Assembly: GCA_049964655.1 (NCBI GenBank)
Contig: JBMFXC010000077.1
Location: 1 to 12,286 of the forward strand
Reading direction: 5' to 3'
Origin: JAJZJT01 sp049964655
GTDB lineage: Bacteria > Actinomycetota > Acidimicrobiia > Acidimicrobiales > RAAP-2
Length of the DNA: 12,286 nt
The position numbers and the translations under genes were made by a program. This document shows, piece after piece, positions 1 to 5,607 of the stretch; the first letter of the stretch is position 1, and each line of letters opens with the position of its first letter. Below the pieces are notes generated by a model, which saw nothing but the letters and a program-made list of their open reading frames with translations, was not told where the DNA came from and did no database searches.

Positions 1-100
1 TCGGGTGCCGGGGGCACGGTGGTCGTCGGGTGCCGGGGGCACGGTGGTCGTAGGGTGCCGGGGGCACGGTGGTCGTCGGGTGCCGGGGGCACGGTGGTGT
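1..100. repeat. Tandem array of four 25-bp repeats, open at the left edge
   Basis: Four head-to-tail units occupy 1-25, 26-50, 51-75 and 76-100. Units 1 and 2 are identical. Unit 3 has one substitution (C to A at 52). Unit 4 differs only in its last two bases (99-100). Each unit contains a small inverted repeat, GTGCC-GGG-GGCAC (5-17 in unit 1), able to form a 5-bp hairpin. The period is not a multiple of three, so this is unlikely to be protein-coding repeat DNA. The array probably continues to the left of the window. It ends 29 bp before the proposed start of the phosphoesterase gene, so it lies in that gene's promoter or upstream region. Confidence 0.95.
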
Positions 101-129
101 GGGCCGTCGGCCAGATGCAGGGGAGGGTG

Positions 130-1512
130 ATGGACCGCAAGGACGTTGACCACGGTGGAAGTGGCCGCCTGTCGCGTCGAGCCCTGCTCGGAGCCGGGCT
201 GGCCGGTGTCGGCGGGGCCCTGCTGGCCGCCTGCGGGAGCTCGACGGCGGCCCCGCCACTCCCTGTCGTCAAGCCCGGGAGGCTCGGCGTGCCGCCGAAC
301 CCACGTGCACCGATCGGGAGCGACCAGCTGCCCCAGGTCGACCACATCGTGGTGGTCATGCTGGAGAACCACTCGTTCGACAACATCCTCGGCACACTCG
401 GACGCGGCGACGGACTGCCTCGAGGGACCGACGGGCAACCGGATGCCACCAACCCCGACGGAACAGGCGAGCTGATCCGCTCGTTCCACATGCCCACGCC
501 TTGTCAGCTTGCCGGGAAGCCGTCACAGACCTGGAACGCGTCGCATGCCCAGTACGACCACGGGCGGCTCCAGGGATTCGTCGAGAGTGCTTCGGGCCCG
601 GTGGCGATGGGCTACTGGACGGGGAGCGACCTGCCGTTCACCCATGCGCTGGCATCGGTGTTCCCGATCGCCGACCGCTACTTTTGCTCGGTGCTGGCCC
701 AGACGTTCCCCAATCGCCGCTACCTCATCTCGGGGACGTCGTACGGTCTCATCGCCGACGTCCTGCCCAAAGGCCTGCCCCCCGGCGGGACGATCTTCGA
801 CCTGCTCGGTGCCCACGACATCTCGTGGAAGAACTACTACTCCTCCCTACCCACCGCCGGCGTCTACGTGTCACTGCTCTCTCGACCCTCGATCGCCTCC
901 AATCTGGCGCACATCGACCACTTCTATGCCGACTGCGCCGCCGGCAACCTGCCTGCCTTCAGTGTCGTCGACCCCAACTTCGGCACGCAGTCCGAGGAGG
1001 ACCCCCAGGACATCCAGTACGGGGACGTGTTCCTCTCGAGCGTGGTGCGGGCGGTCATGGACGGTCCGAAGTGGCCGAAGACGCTGCTCGTCTGGTGCTA
1101 CGACGAGCACGGTGGCTACTACGACCACGTCCCCCCTCCCCGGGCCGCCGTTCCCGACGACGTCCCCCCCGACCTCGTGCCCGGTGACGTGGCCGGTCGC
1201 TTCAATCGCTACGGCTTCCGGGTGCCCGCCGGCGTGGTCAGTCCCTACGCCCGGGAGCGGTACGTCTCCCCGGTCGTCCACGACCACACCTCGGTGCTCA
1301 AGTTGGTCGAGACCAAATGGAACCTCCCACCGCTGACGCATCGTGACGCGGCGGCCGACGACCTGCTCGACTCGGTCGACTTCGACGGCTCGCCGCGCTT
1401 CCTCCGTCCGCCGCCGTTGGCCGCGCCGGCGACACCCGCCCTCCGGGCGGGGTGCGAGGTGACGGGTCCCGGAGTGATCCCGCCGGCGTCCGCCGTCATC
1501 AAGTCGCGCTGA
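130..1512 (+). CDS. Tat-exported lipoprotein phosphoesterase (PF04185 phospholipase C / acid phosphatase family)
   Basis: This 460-residue protein should hydrolyse phosphate esters (phospholipid or other phosphomonoester or diester substrates) outside the cytoplasm. The N-terminus has a twin-arginine motif (S15-R16-R17-A-L-L), a hydrophobic stretch (about 18-34) and a lipobox L32-A-A-C35, so Tat export followed by lipid anchoring at C35 is predicted. The PF04185 signatures are clear: DHIVVVMLENHSFDN (metal-binding segment, E79-N80), the TFPNRRYLISGTSYG segment, WCYDEHGGYYDHVPPP (D325, E326, H327) and VSPYAR near the C-terminus. The start is set at ATG 130, just after a GGGGAGGG purine run (120-127) whose spacing is short. 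ATG 115 and GTG 127 are in-frame alternatives. The repeat array lies directly upstream. The last 14 bases overlap the convergent gene 1499-1921. The family is secure; whether it is a phospholipase C or an acid phosphatase cannot be told from sequence. Confidence 0.9.
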   Translation: MDRKDVDHGGSGRLSRRALLGAGLAGVGGALLAACGSSTAAPPLPVVKPGRLGVPPNPRAPIGSDQLPQVDHIVVVMLENHSFDNILGTLGRGDGLPRGTDGQPDATNPDGTGELIRSFHMPTPCQLAGKPSQTWNASHAQYDHGRLQGFVESASGPVAMGYWTGSDLPFTHALASVFPIADRYFCSVLAQTFPNRRYLISGTSYGLIADVLPKGLPPGGTIFDLLGAHDISWKNYYSSLPTAGVYVSLLSRPSIASNLAHIDHFYADCAAGNLPAFSVVDPNFGTQSEEDPQDIQYGDVFLSSVVRAVMDGPKWPKTLLVWCYDEHGGYYDHVPPPRAAVPDDVPPDLVPGDVAGRFNRYGFRVPAGVVSPYARERYVSPVVHDHTSVLKLVETKWNLPPLTHRDAAADDLLDSVDFDGSPRFLRPPPLAAPATPALRAGCEVTGPGVIPPASAVIKSR

Positions 1513-1921
1513 GCTTCGCCGCTCGCGCCGTGGCCTCGGCCTCGTCCAGATCGGCGGCAACACGGAGCGAGGTGATAGCAGCACCGGCAGTGAGGGCAAG
1601 AACGGCCCAACGGCGCAGGCGTGGCAAGTGCTCGAAGGCGAGCAGGGTGGCAAGTGCGTCGACGGCGTCGGCGGTCCCGCCGAGGGCGACCCACACCCGC
1701 GCCTCGTCGCTCGAGCGGCCGAGGGCACGCACGGCGCCGATGCCGAGCGCCAGGTCGCGACCGGCCATGGTCCGGGCGAGCAGTCGTGACGCGGGCGACG
1801 CCGCCGCATCGCCGACCCACGGTATGGCCAGTGCCGTCGGCGCCATCAGGGCCCCGGCGCCGATCGCGACTCGTCCCCAGGCAACCACGCGGGCGAGCTG
1901 ACGGACCGTGTCATGACGCAT
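1499..1921 (-). CDS. Small hypothetical membrane protein, about four hydrophobic segments
   Basis: The protein has 140 residues and an Ala/Leu/Val-rich pattern. Likely membrane segments lie near residues 17-36, 52-66 (weak), 76-95 and 104-119, with a charged C-terminal tail (DLDEAEATARAAK). The pattern of a conserved RDLALGIG-type segment followed by a VALGGTADAVDALATLLA segment resembles short actinobacterial membrane proteins of the DUF4267 type, but this is only an impression. No catalytic motif is visible, so no function is proposed. The start at ATG 1921 is supported by a TAGGGT box ending 6 nt before it, as expected for a leaderless transcript; there is no Shine-Dalgarno sequence. The gene ends inside the 3' end of the phosphoesterase gene (14-bp convergent overlap). 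Confidence 0.75.
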   Translation of the reverse strand: MRHDTVRQLARVVAWGRVAIGAGALMAPTALAIPWVGDAAASPASRLLARTMAGRDLALGIGAVRALGRSSDEARVWVALGGTADAVDALATLLAFEHLPRLRRWAVLALTAGAAITSLRVAADLDEAEATARAAKLSAT

Positions 1922-1938
1922 GGGCCCACCCTAGGACG
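1922..1938 (-). promoter_or_regulatory. Putative leaderless promoter (-10 TAGGGT) of the small membrane protein gene
   Basis: Read on the minus strand, the sequence is CGTCCTAGGGTGGGCCC and abuts the ATG at 1921. The TAGGGT hexamer (1933-1928) fits the actinobacterial TAnnnT -10 pattern. Its distance to the ATG, 6 nt, would place transcription start on or next to the start codon. The same arrangement and nearly the same 17 bases occur before thiO (5491-5507), which raises confidence that this is a real promoter element. No convincing -35 is visible. Confidence 0.5.
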
Positions 1939-2004
1939 TGGACCGGGGGCGTGGGCGGCCCGGGTGATCGTCGGACGGGACTCCTGGGTGAGGCCCGCAC
2001 GAGA

Positions 2005-2024
2005 AGGTGGTACCCGTACCACCT
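2005..2024. promoter_or_regulatory. 20-bp palindrome, candidate operator
   Basis: The 9-bp arms AGGTGGTAC and GTACCACCT are perfect reverse complements separated by CC. A further related half-site, GGTTACCAC, follows at 2025-2033. Such a two-fold symmetric site is typical of a binding site for a dimeric repressor. It lies about 85 bp upstream of the small membrane protein gene and downstream of the thi operon. Which regulator might bind it, and which gene it controls, is unknown. Confidence 0.45.
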
Positions 2025-2049
2025 GGTTACCACGCAGGGTGTCGCTCTG

Positions 2050-2077
2050 TGACCACGGTAGGTGACCGTCCTGGTCA
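2050..2077. other. Nested inverted repeat / hairpin
   Basis: Outer arms TGACCA (2050-2055) and TGGTCA (2072-2077) enclose inner arms CGGT (2056-2059) and ACCG (2065-2068), with a 5-nt loop and a 3-nt bulge on the right side. It could be part of an RNA structure or a protein-binding site. There is no direct evidence for either. Confidence 0.35.
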
Positions 2078-2142
2078 ACCCCTGTTTACTTTCGAGTGGC
2101 GATGGAGCAGACTTCGTTGGTAGCGGCTCCGCGAGGCGCCGG

Positions 2143-2183
2143 CAGGAGGGGGCTCTGGGTGCCATCCCAGTAGCGGGTTCCTG
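2143..2183. other. Hairpin with outer clamp, possible RNA structure
   Basis: An inner stem GCTCTGGG (2152-2159) pairs with CCCAG-T-AGC (2166-2174, one bulged T) around the loop TGCCAT. The arms CAGGA (2143-2147) and TCCTG (2179-2183) can close it from outside. The two-level pairing is more than expected by eye for a random stretch, but GC-rich DNA forms such stems easily. It could belong to the 3' untranslated region of the thi operon or to a separate small RNA. Confidence 0.3.
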
Positions 2184-2197
2184 AGATGGGGTGGGAT

Positions 2198-2223
2198 GCG
2201 GCCGGGCCCTTGGCCCCGGCCGC
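2198..2223 (-). terminator. Putative terminator hairpin of the thiOSGD operon
   Basis: The 9-bp perfect arms GCGGCCGGG (2198-2206) and CCCGGCCGC (2215-2223) flank an 8-nt loop. The hairpin begins 32 bp beyond the thiD stop codon in the direction of transcription. No T-tract follows on either strand, so it is either a U-less GC hairpin terminator of the sort proposed for actinomycetes or an RNA 3'-end stabiliser. Confidence 0.4.
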
Positions 2224-2255
2224 TGTTACGTCGACGCTCGTGACGTCGGCGCCCG

Positions 2256-3158
2256 TCACGTCGGTCGGGGCTGCGGCGAGCTGCTGGCGCGGAAGGTCAC
2301 GGTACCGGCGTGGGCGTGGGCGAGAGGTCCTCTGCCGCGACCGATCGTCCAGGTGGCTGCTCCGGCCAGTGCCCGCGTCACGTAGGCCTTGGCCTGACGG
2401 GTGGCCTCGGGGACGGAGAGGCCTTGGGCCAACCCGGCGCAGAGCGCAGCCGAGAGCGTGCAGCCCGTGCCGTGGGTGTTGGTCGTCGCCACCCTCGGTC
2501 CGTCGACCACCGTCACGTGGTGCGCGTCGCAGAGGACGTCGGGCACGTGGGTGGGCGAGCCGGCTCCGCCTGCGGTGGCGGTCTCGACTCCGGGCAGGTG
2601 CCCACCGGTCACCAGCACCCAGCGTGGTCCGAGGAGAAGCACCTGTCGCGCCAGGTCGACCAGGTCGTCGACGTCGGTTGGTGCCCCCGGGTCGACGCCA
2701 CAGAGCAGGGCTGCTTCGCGCAGGTTGGGCGTGGCGACGAGGGCGTAGGGGAGCAGGGCGCGGTAGGTGGCTCCGGCGCCGGTGGTCTCGAGGAGTGGCC
2801 GACCCGTCGAGGCGTACAGGACCGGGTCGACGACGAGCTGGGGGAGACGTCCGGCCGCGGCAACGCGGGTGACCGTCTCGACCGTGCGATCCGATGCCAA
2901 CATGCCCGTCTTGACGGCGGCGATGGGCAGGTCGCCGAGCACGGACTCGAGCTGGGCGGAGACCAGCTCGGCGGGAACGGCATGCACGGCATGCACGGAC
3001 CTGGTGTCCTGGGCCGTGACCGCCGTGACCACCGTGGTGGCCAGGACGCCGAGGGCGTTCATGGTCAACAGGTCTGCTTGGATACCGGCACCGGCGCTCG
3101 AGTCCGACCCCGCCACGGTCAGGGCGACCGCCGGGCTGTCGGCCGGCACGGCCCTCAC
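2256..3158 (-). CDS. thiD: Hydroxymethylpyrimidine / phosphomethylpyrimidine kinase
   Basis: ThiD phosphorylates hydroxymethylpyrimidine to its phosphate and then diphosphate, making the pyrimidine half of thiamin in the cytoplasm. The protein has 300 residues, slightly above the usual 260-280. It is a ribokinase-fold enzyme: the N-terminal AGSDSSAGAGIQADL (16-30) binds the pyrimidine, VKTGML and VDPV segments follow, ATPNLREAALL is in the middle, and the HGTGCTLSA anion-hole and catalytic motif lies at 229-237 with C233. The GTG start (3158) overlaps the thiG stop as GTGA, implying translational coupling. It is the last gene of the operon. No ThiE domain is fused to the C-terminus, so thiamin phosphate synthase must be encoded elsewhere. 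Confidence 0.95.
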   Translation of the reverse strand: MRAVPADSPAVALTVAGSDSSAGAGIQADLLTMNALGVLATTVVTAVTAQDTRSVHAVHAVPAELVSAQLESVLGDLPIAAVKTGMLASDRTVETVTRVAAAGRLPQLVVDPVLYASTGRPLLETTGAGATYRALLPYALVATPNLREAALLCGVDPGAPTDVDDLVDLARQVLLLGPRWVLVTGGHLPGVETATAGGAGSPTHVPDVLCDAHHVTVVDGPRVATTNTHGTGCTLSAALCAGLAQGLSVPEATRQAKAYVTRALAGAATWTIGRGRGPLAHAHAGTVTFRASSSPQPRPT

Positions 3159-3949
3159 GAGGGCAGCGGGTCGACCAGGCCGGCGAAGGAGGACGAGGCG
3201 ACAGCGTGGGAGCGTCGGGGGATACGCCCTGCGCGTCGAGCCGCTCGTCCCGATCGCACCGCGTCGGCCATGGCGGCAGCCATCAGGTCGGGGTGGTGGG
3301 CACGGGTGATGGCCGAGGCGACGAGGACGGCATCACAGCCCAGCTCCATGGCCTGGCACGCGTCCGACGCGGTGCCGACCCCGGCGTCGAGGACGACCGG
3401 AACGTTGGCTGCCTCGACGATCAGCGACAGGTTGTGTGGGTTGAGGATACCGAGCCCGGTCCCGATGGGAGCTCCGAGGGGCATCACGGCTGCCGCACCG
3501 GCCAGCTCGAGCCGGTGGGCCACCACCGGGTCGTCGTTGGTGTAGGCGAGCACGGTGAAACCGCGTCCGACCAGCGTTTCGGTGGCAGAGAGGAGCTCGG
3601 TAGCGTCGGGGAGCAGCGTGCGATCGTCGGCGATCACCTCGAGCTTGACCCAGTCGGTCTCGAACGCCTCGCGCGCCAGCTCGGCGGTGAGCACGGCGTC
3701 GGCCGCCGTGAAGCACCCCGCCGTGTTCGGCAGGATGGGCACCCCGGCGTCGGCCAGCAGGTCGACCAGGGAGTGCCGAGTGGTCGGGTCCACCCGGCGC
3801 ACGGCGACGGTGGCGAGGGCCGGCTGGGCGGCAGCCAGGGCGGCGGCCAGGGAGTGAGTGCTCGCCATGCCGCCGGTCCCGACGAGGAGCCGCGAGGAAA
3901 ACGTACGACCGGCGATGACCAGGAGATCGTCCGTGTCCACGCCGGTCAC
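3155..3949 (-). CDS. thiG: Thiazole synthase
   Basis: ThiG condenses 1-deoxyxylulose 5-phosphate, iminoglycine and sulfur from ThiS thiocarboxylate into the thiazole phosphate moiety of thiamin. The 264-residue TIM barrel shows RLLVGTGG (20-27), TVAVRRVD (47-54), PNTAGC (74-79), the WVKLEVI strand whose K102 should form the Schiff base with the sugar phosphate, DDPVVAHRLELAGAAAVMPLGAPIGTG, and the C-terminal AGRIPRR segment. Start choice: GTG 3949 has a GGTGGAG ribosome site about 9 nt upstream and gives a normal length. GTG 3970, 3964 and 3940 are alternatives. It follows thiS after 43 bp and overlaps thiD by 4 bp. Confidence 0.93.
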   Translation of the reverse strand: MTGVDTDDLLVIAGRTFSSRLLVGTGGMASTHSLAAALAAAQPALATVAVRRVDPTTRHSLVDLLADAGVPILPNTAGCFTAADAVLTAELAREAFETDWVKLEVIADDRTLLPDATELLSATETLVGRGFTVLAYTNDDPVVAHRLELAGAAAVMPLGAPIGTGLGILNPHNLSLIVEAANVPVVLDAGVGTASDACQAMELGCDAVLVASAITRAHHPDLMAAAMADAVRSGRAARRAGRIPRRSHAVASSSFAGLVDPLPS

Positions 3950-3992
3950 GGTAGCGCGCTCCACCGACACCCCGACGACGGCACGGGGACGG

Positions 3993-4322
3993 TCATCCAC
4001 CCGCGGCCGCCGTGACGATCTCGACCCGGTCGCCCGGGTTGAGGACGGTGGCGTCCCACTGGCTGCGGGGCACCACGGTGCCGTTGACGGCGACGGCCAC
4101 GCCACGCCGGGAGGGGCACCAGGCGGTCACCGCGTCGGTCACCGTGGCCCCGGGAGCCCCCTCCCAGGAGTCGCCGTTGACGATGGTCCCTCGACGGGTC
4201 GGGTCCGGACCGCTCCCGTCGGGACCGGTCCCGGGCTTGGCCGGACCAGGCTCGATCGGGCCAGTCGGTGCACGGACGGTGCCCCCGTGACCGGGGCGTG
4301 GTGGGTCGTCCGACGGGGTCAC
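3993..4322 (-). CDS. thiS: Sulfur carrier protein ThiS with N-terminal Pro/Gly-rich extension
   Basis: ThiS is the small ubiquitin-fold sulfur carrier; its C-terminal Gly-Gly is adenylated and turned into a thiocarboxylate that feeds ThiG. The ubiquitin-like part is residues 47-109: TIVNGDSWEG at the start, GVAVAVNGTVVPRSQWDATVLNPGDRVEIVTAAAGG at the end, with G108-G109 terminal as required. The only canonical start in frame upstream of the first strand is GTG 4322, which overlaps the thiO stop as GTGA. It gives 109 residues, against about 65 in the family. The first 46 residues hold 12 Pro and 10 Gly and look disordered. Alternatively translation begins at a rare ATC codon (4184), preceded by GAGG, giving a normal-sized ThiS. 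The function is secure; the N-terminus is not. Confidence 0.88.
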   Translation of the reverse strand: MTPSDDPPRPGHGGTVRAPTGPIEPGPAKPGTGPDGSGPDPTRRGTIVNGDSWEGAPGATVTDAVTAWCPSRRGVAVAVNGTVVPRSQWDATVLNPGDRVEIVTAAAGG

Positions 4323-5488
4323 GAGGCGGCCGGCACGGGGCCGGCGGCGAAGCGACCAACGCCGAAGGACCGGGCCACCTCGGGGACCGGCGCACCGGTC
4401 ACCCACCCGGCCACCGCGTCGGCGGTGAGCGGGGCGAGGAGGAACCCGTTGCGGTAGTGGCCCGTGGCCAGCACCAGGCCCGTCGGCCCGGCGGGACCGA
4501 GCACCGGCGCGTTGTCGGGGGTGGTCGGCCGGAGCCCCGGAGTGGCCTCGGTCAGCTCGTACTCGTCGACCACCGGCAGCAGGGTCCGGGCGTCGGTGAG
4601 CAGGTCGTGGACGGCACGGGCCGGGACGGCATCGGAGAACCCTCGTTCTTCGGCGCTGGCCCCGATGACGAGGGAACCGTCGGCCCGGGGGACGACGTAG
4701 CAGTGGCGTCCGTGGACCAGGCCACGGACCACTCGGCCGAGCCACGGGGTGCCGTCACCCGGGCGCAGTCGGAGCGTCACCCCGTGCACGGGACGCACGG
4801 GAGGGCGGACCTCGTCGGGAAGGCCGTCGAGCGCCCCCGACCACGAACCGGCGGCCACCACGACGACGGAGGCGGCCAGCGTCGCCCCACCTTCGAGGGT
4901 CACCCCGGTGACCCGGTCGGCCGTGACGTCGACCCGGGCTGCCCGGTCGGCGACGAACGAGACGCCCTCGCCGCCACAGGCAGCGCGCAGCGCGGCCAGC
5001 ACCAGCCGGTTGTCGACCTGGTGGTCGCCGGGGAAGCGAGCCCCGCCCGCCACGGACGGGGCGAGGAGGGGCTCGGCCGAGCGGGCTTCGGCGGCGGTCA
5101 ACCGTTCGGCGTCCAAGCCCAGCGAGCGTTGGAAGGCAAGGACGTCCTCGATGGAGGCCCGGTCGGAGGGGTCGGCGCCGATGAGCAACGAGCCGGTGGA
5201 CAGTAGGCCGGTAGGAAGACCTGTCTCCTCGGTCAGCTCGGCGGCGAAGGACGGCCAACGGGCGGCAGCCGCCAGCGCCAAGAGGACGAGGGGCTCCTCG
5301 CCGAAGTGCGCCTCGCCCACCGGCGCCAGCATGCCGGCGGCGGCCCACCCGGCGCCGTGGCCCGGGTCGGGGTCGACGACCACGACGGACGCCCCGGCGG
5401 CACGCAGACGCCAGGCGGCAGCGAGCCCGACCACGCCGCCACCTACCACGATCACGTCGGCGGAGGCGGGAGCGTCGGTGGCGGGCAT
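4319..5488 (-). CDS. thiO: Glycine oxidase, FAD-dependent
   Basis: ThiO oxidises glycine to iminoglycine with FAD and oxygen, supplying the C-N unit for thiazole formation by ThiG. The 389-residue protein is of the D-amino-acid-oxidase-like family. The Rossmann dinucleotide-binding motif VIVVGGGVVGLAAAW begins at residue 12 (G16, G18, G21); AAAGMLAP follows the acidic VVVDPD strand end. The C-terminus has the typical GLRPTTPDNAPVLGP and ATGHYRNGFLLAPLTA segments. Start: ATG 5488 gives a family-like N-terminus directly before the FAD motif. There is no Shine-Dalgarno sequence, but a TACGAT box ends 8 nt before it, consistent with a leaderless or near-leaderless mRNA. It is the first gene of the operon, 191 bp from divergent gltB. 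Confidence 0.93.
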   Translation of the reverse strand: MPATDAPASADVIVVGGGVVGLAAAWRLRAAGASVVVVDPDPGHGAGWAAAGMLAPVGEAHFGEEPLVLLALAAAARWPSFAAELTEETGLPTGLLSTGSLLIGADPSDRASIEDVLAFQRSLGLDAERLTAAEARSAEPLLAPSVAGGARFPGDHQVDNRLVLAALRAACGGEGVSFVADRAARVDVTADRVTGVTLEGGATLAASVVVVAAGSWSGALDGLPDEVRPPVRPVHGVTLRLRPGDGTPWLGRVVRGLVHGRHCYVVPRADGSLVIGASAEERGFSDAVPARAVHDLLTDARTLLPVVDEYELTEATPGLRPTTPDNAPVLGPAGPTGLVLATGHYRNGFLLAPLTADAVAGWVTGAPVPEVARSFGVGRFAAGPVPAAS

Positions 5489-5507
5489 CGGGGCCCATCG
5501 TAGGACG
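5489..5507 (-). promoter_or_regulatory. Putative leaderless promoter (-10 TACGAT) of thiOSGD
   Basis: On the minus strand the sequence CGTCCTACGATGGGCCC (5507-5491), then CG, leads into the thiO ATG. TACGAT (5502-5497) fits TAnnnT at the spacing seen in leaderless actinobacterial genes. The element matches the one before the gene starting at 1921 in 15 of 17 positions. The expected -35 position (about 5520-5525) falls inside the 30-bp inverted repeat 5513-5542. No TPP riboswitch fits in the leader, since there is almost no leader. Confidence 0.5.
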
Positions 5508-5512
5508 CCCGG

Positions 5513-5542
5513 CGTCGGTGGCGCGCCGGCGCGCAACCGACG
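5513..5542. promoter_or_regulatory. 30-bp inverted repeat in the thiO/gltB divergent promoter region
   Basis: The outer arms CGTCGGT (5513-5519) and ACCGACG (5536-5542) enclose a perfect 14-bp palindrome GCGCGCCGGCGCGC (5521-5534). Only one opposed pair, G5520 and A5535, breaks the symmetry. It starts 11 bp upstream of the putative thiO -10 box, covering the place of a -35 element, so a repressor or activator site for the thi operon is a reasonable reading. It is about 60 bp upstream of the possible gltB -10. It could also be a dispersed intergenic palindrome. Confidence 0.5.
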
Positions 5543-5601
5543 ATGGGGGACGGGGAGCGGCGGTGTCGATCCTTCGGGTCGGCCCCGGCGGTTGGCTCGT
5601 G

Positions 5602-5607
5602 TAGGAT
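5602..5607 (+). promoter_or_regulatory. Weak candidate -10 box (TAGGAT) for gltBD
   Basis: TAGGAT fits TAnnnT, and the region is the only non-coding space before gltB. It would give a leader of about 65-70 nt. The -35 position (about 5579-5584, TCGGCC) matches consensus poorly. An inverted pair CGATCC (5567-5572) and GGATCG (5604-5609) overlaps the box. No clear GlnR-type site was seen. This is a guess from position and base pattern. Confidence 0.25.

Larger units (their letters stand above)
1939..2255. other. Non-coding intergenic stretch with palindrome and hairpins
   Basis: This stretch lies between the start of the small membrane protein gene and the stop of thiD. No open frame here has both a believable start and protein-like composition. 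It holds a 20-bp palindrome (2005-2024), a nested hairpin (2050-2077), a hairpin with an outer clamp (2143-2183) and a strong GC hairpin near thiD (2198-2223). A weak plus-strand promoter-like pair, GTGACC (2062-2067) and TTTACT (2085-2090) with 17-bp spacing, could start a short transcript running toward thiD. The short stretch 2078-2120 is less GC-rich than its surroundings. Conserved cores of TPP, SAM, cobalamin or glycine riboswitches were not recognised. Confidence 0.6.

Noticed and set aside
1..100. CRISPR array
   Set aside because: The units are directly adjacent with no variable spacers; it is a simple tandem repeat.
2120..2195. tRNA-like or TPP-riboswitch-like sequence (GGGTTCCTGAGA stretch)
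   Set aside because: The GGTTC is not in a 7-bp-clamped T-arm and no acceptor stem could be paired. The CTGAGA is not followed by the second conserved TPP core.
2186..3545. Plus-strand open frames opposite thiD and thiG
   Set aside because: They have no recognisable motifs and are shadow composition of well-supported minus-strand genes.
4323..4745. Longer open frame upstream of thiS within thiO
   Set aside because: It is the out-of-frame shadow of thiO; the GTG overlapping the thiO stop is the sensible thiS start.
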